Source: Hydrogenophaga intermedia (GTDB lineage: Bacteria > Pseudomonadota > Gammaproteobacteria > Burkholderiales > Burkholderiaceae_C). From it: a stretch of DNA of 8,892 bases. The notes beneath the pieces were generated by a model, which had not been told where the DNA came from, ran no database searches, and worked only from the letters and a program-made list of their open reading frames with translations. The position numbers were made by a program, and so were the translations under genes. Positions 1-6,243 of the stretch are shown here, piece after piece. Position 1 is the stretch's first letter. Each line of letters starts with the position of its first letter. The stretch lies in NCBI GenBank assembly GCA_945869245.1, contig CAMBOY010000117.1:1-8892 (forward strand), given 5' to 3'.

Positions 1-14
1 ACGGTCTGATGGGT

Positions 15-473
15 TCAGGACGGATTCACCCGTTCCAGGGTGGCGTTCAGATTGGCGCCGTTGACTTGAATGCGCCCGTAACGGACGGCACCGTTGACCA
101 CAGCGGAGTCGTGCAACGCGACTTCGCCGGTGTGGGCATCGAGTGTGCCGTTGGTGTGGCCAAGTACCGAGATCTTGTGCGCACGGATGTCGCCGTCCAC
201 CCGGCCGGTTTCGCTCACCACCACAGAGGCCTGTTGGCCGGCGGCGGTTTCGATGCGGCCCTCAAAAGCGCCACCCACGCTCAAGGAATCGGCCACCACA
301 GCGGTACCCACAAAATGCATGCCGTCTTCGATTTGGCTGTGCCGCACCGGCGCGCCACTGGCCGGCGCGGGCGTGGGCTCGGCGGCGTCGAGCATGGGAA
401 TGTTGTCGGAAGAGGCAGAAGGCAGGGGTTTGCCCAGACCAACGGTCAGGGGCTGGTACACAGGTGAGTTCAT
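15..473 (-). CDS. Bactofilin (polymer-forming cytoskeletal protein), second of a pair
   Basis: This 152-residue protein belongs to the bactofilin family (PF04519), whose members polymerise without nucleotide into beta-helical filaments, often at the inner face of the membrane, where they scaffold envelope enzymes. Residues 1-45 form a Pro/Ala/Ser-rich, probably disordered tail. Residues 46-148 show the repeating short beta-strand/Gly pattern of the family, with motifs such as FVGTAVV, GGAFEGRI, VDGDIRA and VNGAVRYGRIQV. The length is normal. The ATG at 473 is favoured because its ATGA overlaps the stop of the preceding bactofilin gene, which suggests translational coupling; no good Shine-Dalgarno is visible. 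The same frame stays open upstream to 755, but that part is arginine/proline-rich shadow inside the neighbouring gene. It is the last gene of the four-gene minus-strand operon visible here. The family call is strong; the specific cellular role (shape, stalk, polarity, motility) cannot be read from sequence. Confidence 0.9.
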   Translation of the reverse strand: MNSPVYQPLTVGLGKPLPSASSDNIPMLDAAEPTPAPASGAPVRHSQIEDGMHFVGTAVVADSLSVGGAFEGRIETAAGQQASVVVSETGRVDGDIRAHKISVLGHTNGTLDAHTGEVALHDSAVVNGAVRYGRIQVNGANLNATLERVNPS

Positions 474-928
474 ACGGCGGGTTGCGAGTCTTCGGTTTCC
501 AGGGTGTCGCGCAAAACGGGAACATCCCGGCGCTGTCTGAGCATGCGAAACGGCCCGCGCAGGTCGGCGCCTTCGTAAATTTGCAGGCGCCTGGCCAGCA
601 GGGTGCCGGTGGTCACCCCGCTGTGCGACACAAAGGCGGTGCCGTTGCACTTGAGCTGGCTCTCGAGCGATCGCCCCTCGTCCAAGCCAAATTGGCCAAA
701 CAAGTACAGATCGCCGTAGACCTTGATGCGGCCGTGGATCAGCCCACCGCCCCACACAATCAATGGGCCTTTGATGCGAATCTGACCCGACATCTCGCCT
801 TGCAGCAGCACGCCGCCTTCGTACACCAGTTCACCGGACAAGCGACAACCTGGCGCCACCCGATTGACCACGTTCATGGCCACCGGGTCGATGGTCAAGG
901 TGTCTTGAATACCACTCATCTCTGCCAT
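470..928 (-). CDS. Bactofilin-like polymer-forming protein, first of a pair
   Basis: This 152-residue protein has a bactofilin-type beta-helix core at roughly residues 20-132. It shows regular Gly-turn repeats such as LSGELVYEGG, LQGEMSGQIRI, GGGLIHGRIKVYGDLYLFGQFG and GTLLARRLQIYEGADLRGPF. The C-terminal tail, about 20 residues, is charged and acidic. It is clearly diverged from its downstream partner: it is richer in aromatic and hydrophobic residues and lacks the long Pro/Ala N-terminal tail, so the two are not a recent duplication. The start at 928 has a GGGGA stretch about 5 nt upstream and overlaps the preceding gene by 13 bp. An ATG at 919 (149 residues) would give an ATGA overlap and is an alternative. 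The gene sits between the small membrane protein and the second bactofilin, and its stop overlaps the next start. I infer that the two bactofilins co-polymerise or work on the same structure. Confidence 0.82.
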   Translation of the reverse strand: MAEMSGIQDTLTIDPVAMNVVNRVAPGCRLSGELVYEGGVLLQGEMSGQIRIKGPLIVWGGGLIHGRIKVYGDLYLFGQFGLDEGRSLESQLKCNGTAFVSHSGVTTGTLLARRLQIYEGADLRGPFRMLRQRRDVPVLRDTLETEDSQPAV

Positions 929-1233
929 TGCAGTCCCCAAAACGCGGCGCTGGCCAACAGAGCACACAGGCCCAGCGCGGCGATCCACAGGGCGTTGCGT
1001 TCCAGCCAGCTGCGCAACGCTGCGGGCTGAGGACGCGGCACGCCGTCGGCGTCGCGGCCGGTGGCGAGCAATACCCTCTCGTGCCAGAACTGGCTGAGTC
1101 GGGATTCGCCCGCGCCCATGGCCACCCGAAGTCCTTCGGTATGGGCGTCGGCGGGGCGCATGCGGCGGCCCATCAGCACCTTTTGGGGCGCGCCCACGAT
1201 GCTGAGGGTGAAGAAGGCGTCGTTGTCTGACAT
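916..1233 (-). CDS. Small protein with C-terminal membrane anchor, unknown function
   Basis: I do not recognise this 105-residue protein. Residues 1-80 are soluble and mixed-charge, starting MSDNDAFFTLSIVGAP and containing a basic patch (MGRRMR, 21-26). A hydrophobic segment at about 81-102 (ALWIAALGLCALLASAAF) is followed by only a few residues, giving a tail-anchored topology with the N-terminal part probably in the cytoplasm. The start at 1233 is preceded by GGGG about 4 nt upstream; an in-frame start at 1251 would add six residues and is less likely. It begins 35 bp after the FemAB-like gene stops and overlaps the first bactofilin gene, so it is almost certainly co-transcribed. Its place directly before two bactofilins suggests, as inference only, a membrane receptor or adaptor for the bactofilin polymer. 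Confidence 0.72.
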   Translation of the reverse strand: MSDNDAFFTLSIVGAPQKVLMGRRMRPADAHTEGLRVAMGAGESRLSQFWHERVLLATGRDADGVPRPQPAALRSWLERNALWIAALGLCALLASAAFWGLQWQR

Positions 1234-1268
1234 GGCCCCAAGTGTAATCAAGGTCAGATGCTTTCGAC

Positions 1269-2453
1269 TTAATGCTCTGGCGGGGTTTTCATGGGGGAGT
1301 GCCGCTCGAGCTCTTCGCGGTGCATGGCCATGCCCTGGCTCTCGCGCACCACAAAGCGTCCAATCGCGTCGCGAAACTGCGGATCGGCAATCCAGTGCCA
1401 GCTGCGCGTGGGTGCGGGCAGCAAGCCGCGCGCCATCTTGTGCACGCCTTGTGCACCGCCTTCAAACCGCTGGTAGCCCTGGTCGATGCACCAGCTCAGC
1501 GGCTGGTAGTAGCACAGCTCAAAATGCAGACAGTCCACGGCTTCGGTGCAGCCCCAGTAGCGGCCGTAGGCCACCCGGCTGGCGCGGTCTAGGCCAATGA
1601 GACTGGCGGCAATCGGCGTGTCGCCTCGGTGCGCCAGCACCATCATCCAATCGTCGGCCATGGTGCTGGCCATGGCGTCAAAAAAGGTGGACGTGAGATA
1701 GGGTGGGTTGCCGTGCTCGAGATAGGTTCGCTCGTAGCAGCGGTAGAAAAAATCCCAGTCTTGGGCGCGGATGTCGCGGCCAACACGGCAGGTGCACCGC
1801 ACGCCGGCGTCTTGCACTTTGCGCCGCTCTTGGCGCACCTTTTTTCTTTTCTCTTGCTGCATGTGGCGCAGCATGTCGTCGAGGTCTTGGTACGGCAAGC
1901 CGTCGGGCCGCTGGTTGTGGAAATGGAATTGCACCCCGTCGCGCGGCAACCAGCCGGCGGCTTGCAAGGCCTCGTGTTCGCTGGCGTCTGGAAACAGCAG
2001 GTGCAGCGAGGACAAACCCCAGTCGGTGGCCAAGGTTTCGAGTGTTTGCACCAAGGCGCGGCGCGCCTCTGGGCTGTGCGCCAGCAAGCGCGTCCCCGGC
2101 ACCGGGGTGAAGGGCACTGCGATCAGGCCTTTGGGGTAATAGTCCAAGCCATGGTGCTCATAGGCCTGGGCCCAGCTCCAGTCGAACACGTACTCGCCGT
2201 ACGAGTGGCTCTTGAGGTACAGCGGGCAGGCGGCCAGCAGCTGCTGGCTGCTGGCGCACCACAGCGTGACAAAGCGCGCCGCCCACCCGGTGGCCGGACT
2301 GGCGCTGCCGCTGCTGAGCAAGGCCGACAGATAGGCATGCCGCATAAACGGGCTGGGACGCGCGCTGGCGGCGACCAGCGCGTCCCAGGCCTCAGCGGGC
2401 AACTCGGTCGGGTCTTGCAGCACCCGAATGACATAATCGTTTGTGTGACTCAC
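1269..2453 (-). CDS. FemAB-like / GNAT-fold family protein (PF04339-type)
   Basis: This 394-residue protein matches the family annotated as FemAB_like or DUF482 (COG3146), which has a GNAT fold related to FemABX aminoacyl transferases that modify peptidoglycan peptides. The substrate of this bacterial branch is not established. Family landmarks visible are PLYLKSHSYGEYVFDWSWA (77-95), the HHGLDYYPKGL...VPFTPVPG stretch (100-120), LHFELCYYQ (309-317) and the FEGGAQGVHKMARG block (330-343). A highly basic patch lies at 201-212 (EKRKKVRQERRK). Length is normal for the family. Translation appears to begin with GTG at 2453; the upstream Shine-Dalgarno is poor (GAGATA). It is the first gene of the minus-strand operon with the membrane-anchored protein and two bactofilins, and it diverges from nadE. 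An envelope role fits the neighbours but is inferred. Family call is confident, reaction is not. Confidence 0.88.
   Translation of the reverse strand: MSHTNDYVIRVLQDPTELPAEAWDALVAASARPSPFMRHAYLSALLSSGSASPATGWAARFVTLWCASSQQLLAACPLYLKSHSYGEYVFDWSWAQAYEHHGLDYYPKGLIAVPFTPVPGTRLLAHSPEARRALVQTLETLATDWGLSSLHLLFPDASEHEALQAAGWLPRDGVQFHFHNQRPDGLPYQDLDDMLRHMQQEKRKKVRQERRKVQDAGVRCTCRVGRDIRAQDWDFFYRCYERTYLEHGNPPYLTSTFFDAMASTMADDWMMVLAHRGDTPIAASLIGLDRASRVAYGRYWGCTEAVDCLHFELCYYQPLSWCIDQGYQRFEGGAQGVHKMARGLLPAPTRSWHWIADPQFRDAIGRFVVRESQGMAMHREELERHSPMKTPPEH
2429..2437 (+). promoter_or_regulatory. Extended -10 element, candidate nadE promoter
   Basis: TGACATAAT matches an extended sigma-70 -10 (TGnTATAAT) with one mismatch in the hexamer. 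Transcription would start near 2444, giving a leader of about 42 nt to the nadE ATG. No convincing -35 is present at 16-18 bp, which is tolerated by extended -10 promoters. The element lies inside the first codons of the oppositely oriented FemAB-like gene, so the divergent transcripts would overlap at their 5' ends. Confidence 0.4.
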
Positions 2454-2485
2454 CAGCGTATCTCGCGTTCGAAACCGATCAGACC

Positions 2486-4177
2486 ATGACCCTGCACCTG
2501 CAAGTGGCCCAGCTCAATCTCACTGTGGGTGATCTCGGGGGCAATACCGAGAAAATTGCCGCCGCCGCGCGTGCGGCGCATGCGGCCGGCGCCCAACTGC
2601 TGCTCACCCCGGAGCTTTCGGTGTGCGGTTATCCGCCAGAAGATCTGTTGTTGCGGCCCGCGTTTTTGGACGCCTGCGATGATGCCTTGAATCGCCTGAT
2701 GCTGCAGACCGCTGCGCTGCAAGGCCTGCATCTGGTGGTGGGACATCCGTGCCGTGCGCCGCAGGCGGCGGCTGCGCGGCAGCGGTCTGTTTCGGTGCCG
2801 GCCCTCTTTAATATGGTGTCGGTGCTCAGTGGCGGACGTGTGGTGGCCCAGTACGCCAAGCGCTGTTTGCCGAATTACCAAGTGTTCGACGAGCGACGCT
2901 ATTTTGTGGCGGGCGACCGCCCGGTGTGCTGGGATGTGCCCGATACCCAAGGCAAGCTGGTGCGGGTCGGCCTGCTGGTGTGCGAAGACGCGTGGTTCGA
3001 TCAGCCGGCGCTCGATTGCGCCAGCCAAGGCGCACAACTGCTGGCGGTGCTCAATGCGTCCCCGTTTCACGCCGACAAAGGCCACGAGCGCGAACAGGCC
3101 ATGCGCGAGCGGGTGCTGTCCACTGGCTTGCCGCTGGTGTACGCCCACGGCGTGGGTGGGCAGGACGAATTGGTGTTCGAAGGCCGCTCCTTCGCATTGC
3201 AAGCCAGCGGCGAGCTGGCTGGTCGCGCGGTGAGTTTCCAAGAAGCGCTGTGGTCGCTGTCGGTGAGTTTTGACGCCGGTGCGGCGCAGGTCCAAGGCTC
3301 GATCGACCCCGATCACAGCACCGACGCCGATCTCTGGCATGCGCTGGTGCTCGGCGTGCGCGACTATGTCGGCAAAAACGGTTTTCCCTCGGTGGTGCTG
3401 GGACTCTCGGGCGGCATCGATTCGGCCTTGGTGCTGGCGATTGCGGTCGACGCCTTGGGCAAAGACCGGGTGCACACGGTGATGATGCCGTCGCCATACA
3501 CCGCCGACATTTCGTGGATTGATGCGCGCGACATGGCCGCGCGCCTGGGTGTGCGCTACGACGAGATCGCCATTGCGCCCGAGTTTGAGGCCTTCAAAGC
3601 CTCCTTGGCGCCTTTGTTTGCTGGCCGCGCCGAAGACACCACCGAAGAGAATTTGCAGGCGCGCATCCGCGGCACCTTGCTCATGGCCTTGTCCAACAAG
3701 TTTGGCAGCCTGGTGCTGACCACCGGCAACAAAAGCGAAATGGCCACCGGCTATTGCACGCTGTATGGCGACATGGCGGGCGGCTTTGCGGTTATCAAAG
3801 ACGTACTCAAAACCCGGGTCTTTGCGCTGGCCCGCTGGCGCAACACCCACGACCCGTTTGGCACCGGCAGCAACCCCATTCCCGAGCGCATCATCACCCG
3901 GGCGCCCAGCGCTGAGCTGCGCCCCGAGCAGACCGATCAAGACAGTTTGCCGCCCTACGAGGTGCTCGATGCGATTATTGAGCGCTACATGGAAAACGAC
4001 GACAGCCCGCAGGCCATTCAAGCGGCGGGGTTCAATGCGGCCGATGTAGACAAGGTGGTGCGGCTGATCCGCATCAACGAATACAAACGGCGGCAAGCGC
4101 CCATCGGTGTGCGGGTGAGCCACCGCAGCTTTGGCAAAGACTGGCGCTACCCCATCACCAACCGCTACCGCGACTGA
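2486..4177 (+). CDS. nadE: Glutamine-dependent NAD+ synthetase
   Basis: This 563-residue enzyme performs the last step of NAD synthesis in the cytoplasm: it amidates nicotinate adenine dinucleotide using ATP and ammonia released from glutamine. The N-terminal nitrilase-type glutaminase domain (about 1-265) has the expected triad: Glu43 in TPELSVCGYPPEDLL, Lys125 in AKRCLPNYQVFDE and Cys166 in LLVCEDAW. The C-terminal synthetase domain has the ATP-pyrophosphatase loop LGLSGGIDSA (305-314), MPSPYTADIS (334-343), TTGNKSEMATGYCTLYGD (412-429) and the usual APSAELRPEQTDQD block (473-486). The C-terminus VSHRSFGKDWRYPITNRYR is typical. ATG 2486 is chosen because homologues begin at this point (MTLHLQVAQLN) and an upstream in-frame TTG at 2441 lies within the promoter region. 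The last 13 bp overlap the convergent asparaginase gene. Length and motifs are complete. Confidence 0.97.
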   Translation: MTLHLQVAQLNLTVGDLGGNTEKIAAAARAAHAAGAQLLLTPELSVCGYPPEDLLLRPAFLDACDDALNRLMLQTAALQGLHLVVGHPCRAPQAAAARQRSVSVPALFNMVSVLSGGRVVAQYAKRCLPNYQVFDERRYFVAGDRPVCWDVPDTQGKLVRVGLLVCEDAWFDQPALDCASQGAQLLAVLNASPFHADKGHEREQAMRERVLSTGLPLVYAHGVGGQDELVFEGRSFALQASGELAGRAVSFQEALWSLSVSFDAGAAQVQGSIDPDHSTDADLWHALVLGVRDYVGKNGFPSVVLGLSGGIDSALVLAIAVDALGKDRVHTVMMPSPYTADISWIDARDMAARLGVRYDEIAIAPEFEAFKASLAPLFAGRAEDTTEENLQARIRGTLLMALSNKFGSLVLTTGNKSEMATGYCTLYGDMAGGFAVIKDVLKTRVFALARWRNTHDPFGTGSNPIPERIITRAPSAELRPEQTDQDSLPPYEVLDAIIERYMENDDSPQAIQAAGFNAADVDKVVRLIRINEYKRRQAPIGVRVSHRSFGKDWRYPITNRYRD

Positions 4178-5193
4178 TCGGTGTGCTGCAGTTGCCAGAC
4201 GGCGCGCTGCTCACCGACTTCGTGCCCTGCGGCGTTGCGCATCGGCGGTGGCACGAAGCTCTGCAACAGGGGGCGCGATGTGTCGTCCAACCAGCCCAGC
4301 TGCTCCAGCACCGAGACCAAGCCCAGCATCAGCGGCGCGAGCTGCCCGTCGCTGCATTTGGCGGCAATGGCCACCCCTCGGCTGAAGCTGGCCATGGCTT
4401 GCACCCCGTCGGCGCCGACTTTGCTCACCCAGTCGCCACCGCCTGCTTGCATCAAGGTGAGGTCGTTGCGGCCCTCGCCGCTGACCAGCTCGGGGAAGCG
4501 GCTCATGGCTTGGGCGGCGCGCCAGGGTGCCACGCCGTAGACCGGATCGGGTGTGGGCTCGGTGAGCCGCGCAAAGGCCCACGCCAATTGGCGCAGCGGC
4601 AGGGCGAAGTTGGGTGCGCTGCAGCCGTCGGTGCCCTGCACCAGCCGCTCGGGTGGCACGCCACTGAAATGCGACACACTGGCGCGAATGGCTTGCTGCA
4701 CCGGGTGCTCTGGGTGCACATAGCCGCTGCGCTCGGCGCCCAGCGCATGGGCCAGCAGCAACATGCCGCTGTGCTTGCCCGAGCAGTTGTGGTGCAGCCG
4801 CCCAAAGCGGGCACCGTCGGGCACTGGGCGCTGGTTCATGCTGTAGACGTAGGGCACATGGCTGCCGCACAACAAGTCTGCCTCGGCAGCGCCGGCGCGC
4901 GCCAGCAAGCTGGCCGCCCGGGCGGTGTGCATGGCTTCGCCGTTGTGGCTCGCGCACAGCAGGGCCATGTCTTCGTCGCTCAGCGCGTAGCGCTCGCCCA
5001 GCGCCAGCAAGGGCATGGCTTGAAACGGCTTGAGCGCCGATCGGGTGAACAGCGGGGTGTCGATATCGCCCGCACAGGCCAGCAAGCGGCCTGCGCGGTC
5101 GACCACGGCCACCGATCCGTGGTGGATGTTCTCGGGGTGCCCGCCACGAAAGGTGACGGTCATGGGAATGTGTTGTGGCAGGAAATAGGACAT
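4165..5193 (-). CDS. L-asparaginase, Rhizobium etli type (Asparaginase_II, PF06089)
   Basis: This 342-residue protein belongs to the asparaginase family typified by the Rhizobium etli enzymes, unrelated to the E. coli AnsA/AnsB fold, and should hydrolyse L-asparagine to aspartate and ammonia. Visible signature residues are the SxxK pair Ser52/Lys55 in TRSALKPFQA and a zinc-site pattern of Cys137 and Lys140 in HHNCSGKHSGM with Cys191 in GTDGCSAPNF. The spacing agrees with what I recall for the R. etli enzyme (Ser48/Lys51, Cys135, Lys138, Cys189). Other family blocks are NIHHGSVAVVD (22-32), CASHNGEAMHT (80-90) and GEGRNDLTLMQAGGGDWVSKVG near 240-260. There is no signal peptide, so it is cytoplasmic. 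The start at 5193 lacks a clear Shine-Dalgarno; ATG 5163, just before the conserved domain, is an alternative. It overlaps nadE tail to tail and diverges from glnB by 76 bp. Confidence 0.9.
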   Translation of the reverse strand: MSYFLPQHIPMTVTFRGGHPENIHHGSVAVVDRAGRLLACAGDIDTPLFTRSALKPFQAMPLLALGERYALSDEDMALLCASHNGEAMHTARAASLLARAGAAEADLLCGSHVPYVYSMNQRPVPDGARFGRLHHNCSGKHSGMLLLAHALGAERSGYVHPEHPVQQAIRASVSHFSGVPPERLVQGTDGCSAPNFALPLRQLAWAFARLTEPTPDPVYGVAPWRAAQAMSRFPELVSGEGRNDLTLMQAGGGDWVSKVGADGVQAMASFSRGVAIAAKCSDGQLAPLMLGLVSVLEQLGWLDDTSRPLLQSFVPPPMRNAAGHEVGEQRAVWQLQHTDQSR

Positions 5194-5222
5194 GGATAAG
5201 CAGACTTGGGTAGGGTAGCCGT

Positions 5223-5228
5223 CATAAT
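5223..5228 (+). promoter_or_regulatory. Candidate -10 box for glnB
   Basis: CATAAT matches the sigma-70 -10 consensus at five of six positions and lies 41 bp before the glnB start, in the only AT-rich island of the 76-bp space between the divergent asparaginase and glnB genes. No good -35 is placed 16-18 bp upstream, and no sigma-54 GG-N10-GC element is present, so sigma-54/NtrC-dependent expression from this spacer is not supported. Confidence 0.3.
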
Positions 5229-5254
5229 CTCAAAATTGTTCTTGTTCGTCATCC

Positions 5255-5260
5255 AGGAGA
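5255..5260 (+). promoter_or_regulatory. Ribosome binding site of glnB
   Basis: AGGAGA lies 9 nt before the ATG at 5270. It is the best Shine-Dalgarno in the window and fixes the glnB start. Confidence 0.7.
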
Positions 5261-5269
5261 GTCTCTGCC

Positions 5270-5608
5270 ATGAAGCAAATCACCGCCGTCATCAAGCCAT
5301 TTAAGCTCGAAGAGGTGCGCGAAGCGCTGGCCGAGCAAGGGGTGACCGGCTTGACGGTGACCGAGGTCAAGGGGTTTGGTCGTCAGAAAGGCCACACCGA
5401 GCTGTACCGTGGCGCTGAGTACGTGGTCGACTTTTTGCCCAAAGTCAAAGTGGAAGTGGTGGTCAAAAGCGACGATGTGGACCGCTGCGTCGACGCCATC
5501 ATTCGTGCCGCGCGCACTGGCAAGATTGGCGACGGCAAGATTTTTGTCACGCCGGTGGAACGTGTGGTGCGCATCCGCACCGGCGAGCAAGACGAGTCCG
5601 CGGTCTGA
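5270..5608 (+). CDS. glnB: Nitrogen regulatory protein PII
   Basis: This is a full-length 112-residue PII protein, a trimeric cytoplasmic sensor of 2-oxoglutarate, ATP/ADP and, through uridylylation, glutamine. It controls glutamine synthetase adenylylation and NtrB, among other targets. The T-loop (about 37-55) carries the uridylylation site Tyr51 in LYRGAEYVVDFLPK. The B-loop TGKIGDGKIF is at 83-92, and Arg101/Arg103 in VVRIRTGE form the C-loop. The N-terminus MKQITAVIKPFKLEEVREAL is typical of GlnB. No ammonium transporter amtB is adjacent, which favours GlnB over GlnK. The gene stands alone on the plus strand, between the divergent asparaginase and the convergent LOG gene. The neighbouring nadE is a plausible functional partner, since PII control of glutamine-dependent NadE has been shown in Azospirillum brasilense as I recall it. 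Confidence 0.96.
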   Translation: MKQITAVIKPFKLEEVREALAEQGVTGLTVTEVKGFGRQKGHTELYRGAEYVVDFLPKVKVEVVVKSDDVDRCVDAIIRAARTGKIGDGKIFVTPVERVVRIRTGEQDESAV

Positions 5609-5632
5609 GCACGCGGGCAAACGCCAGCGTGC
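5609..5632. terminator. Hairpin between convergent glnB and LOG gene
   Basis: Starting at the base after the glnB stop, GCACGC (5609-5614) pairs with GCGTGC (5627-5632) and GGC (5616-5618) with GCC (5623-5625), giving a nine-pair stem with one G/A mismatch and a four-base AAAC loop. It fills most of the 29-bp space between two convergent genes, where a bidirectional terminator is expected. No T-run follows on either strand, so intrinsic termination is uncertain. Confidence 0.45.
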
Positions 5633-5637
5633 GCGAC

Positions 5638-6225
5638 TCACATCAGTTCAGTGCGGGCTGCGGGCGATAGTCCAGCGTCTTGTACCAGCGCCGGCAGCAA
5701 GTGGTAGGGGTCGCAGCCAACCCTGATCAGATCCATCTGCCAGTCGTTCATGAAGCCGCTTGCCACCGTCTGGGCCAGAAAGGCGCTCAGGCTGTCGTAA
5801 TAGCCAGCTACATTGAGCAGGCCCACGGGTTTGTCGTGGTAGCCCAGCTGGCGCCAGGTCCAAGCCTCAAAAAACTCTTCAAACGTGCCAATGCCGCCGG
5901 GCAGGGCGACAAAAGCGTCGGCCGCGTCGGCCATGCGCTGCTTGCGTTCGTGCATGGTGTTGACCACCACCAATTCCGTGCAGGCGGTGTGAGCCCATTC
6001 GCGCTCGACCAAAGCCTGCGGAATGATCCCCAACACGGTACCGCCAGCGGCCAGGGTGGCATCTGCCACCAGACCCATCAGGCCATTGCGCCCCCCGCCA
6101 TAGACAAGGCGCCCGCCGCGCTCACCGATCCACTGTCCAACGGTCAGCGCGGCTTTCGCGAATGCTGTGTCGACACCGGGTCTGGAGCCGCAGTAGACAC
6201 ACAGGGAAAACGAAGGACTGCCCAT
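5638..6225 (-). CDS. LOG family protein (TIGR00730), nucleoside 5'-monophosphate phosphoribohydrolase
   Basis: This 195-residue Rossmann-fold protein belongs to the LOG family, which cleaves the N-glycosidic bond of nucleoside 5'-monophosphates, including cytokinin ribotides (hence 'lonely guy') and purine nucleotides such as AMP. Signature motifs are CVYCGSRPG (9-17), VYGGGRNGLMG (41-51), MHERKQRM (91-98) and PGGIGTFEE (109-117), which carry the usual phosphate-binding and catalytic residues. Length is normal. The ATG at 6225 is 18 bp after the RDD gene stop, so the two are probably co-transcribed; its Shine-Dalgarno is weak. It converges on glnB. In a bacterium not tied to plants the likely role is nucleotide salvage or clean-up; cytokinin production is possible but cannot be read from sequence. 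Many such proteins are mis-annotated as lysine decarboxylase. Confidence 0.93.
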   Translation of the reverse strand: MGSPSFSLCVYCGSRPGVDTAFAKAALTVGQWIGERGGRLVYGGGRNGLMGLVADATLAAGGTVLGIIPQALVEREWAHTACTELVVVNTMHERKQRMADAADAFVALPGGIGTFEEFFEAWTWRQLGYHDKPVGLLNVAGYYDSLSAFLAQTVASGFMNDWQMDLIRVGCDPYHLLPALVQDAGLSPAARTELM

Positions 6226-6243
6226 GGTGCGCCGATGCCGCGA

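Noticed and set aside
474..755. Upstream extension of the second bactofilin reading frame
   Set aside because: It lies wholly within the first bactofilin gene in another frame and is Arg/Pro-rich; the ATGA junction at 470-473 gives the better start.
1234..1268. Separate promoter before the small membrane protein gene (TTGATTACACT on the minus strand)
   Set aside because: The match to a -10 is weak and the 35-bp gap is normal within an operon.
2441..2485. TTG start at 2441 for nadE, adding 15 residues
   Set aside because: It would begin just after the -10 element, has a rare start codon, and homologous NadE proteins begin at the MTLHLQVAQ position.
2450..4123. A 557-codon open frame on the minus strand opposite nadE
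   Set aside because: Same codon-bias effect; the sense strand encodes a complete, motif-perfect NadE.
4183..5199. A 338-codon plus-strand frame opposite the asparaginase gene
   Set aside because: The minus strand carries the conserved asparaginase motifs; the plus frame is rich in Gln/His/Ala with no recognisable domain.
5194..5269. Sigma-54 promoter or NtrC site for glnB
   Set aside because: No GG-N10-GC arrangement is present in the 76-bp spacer.
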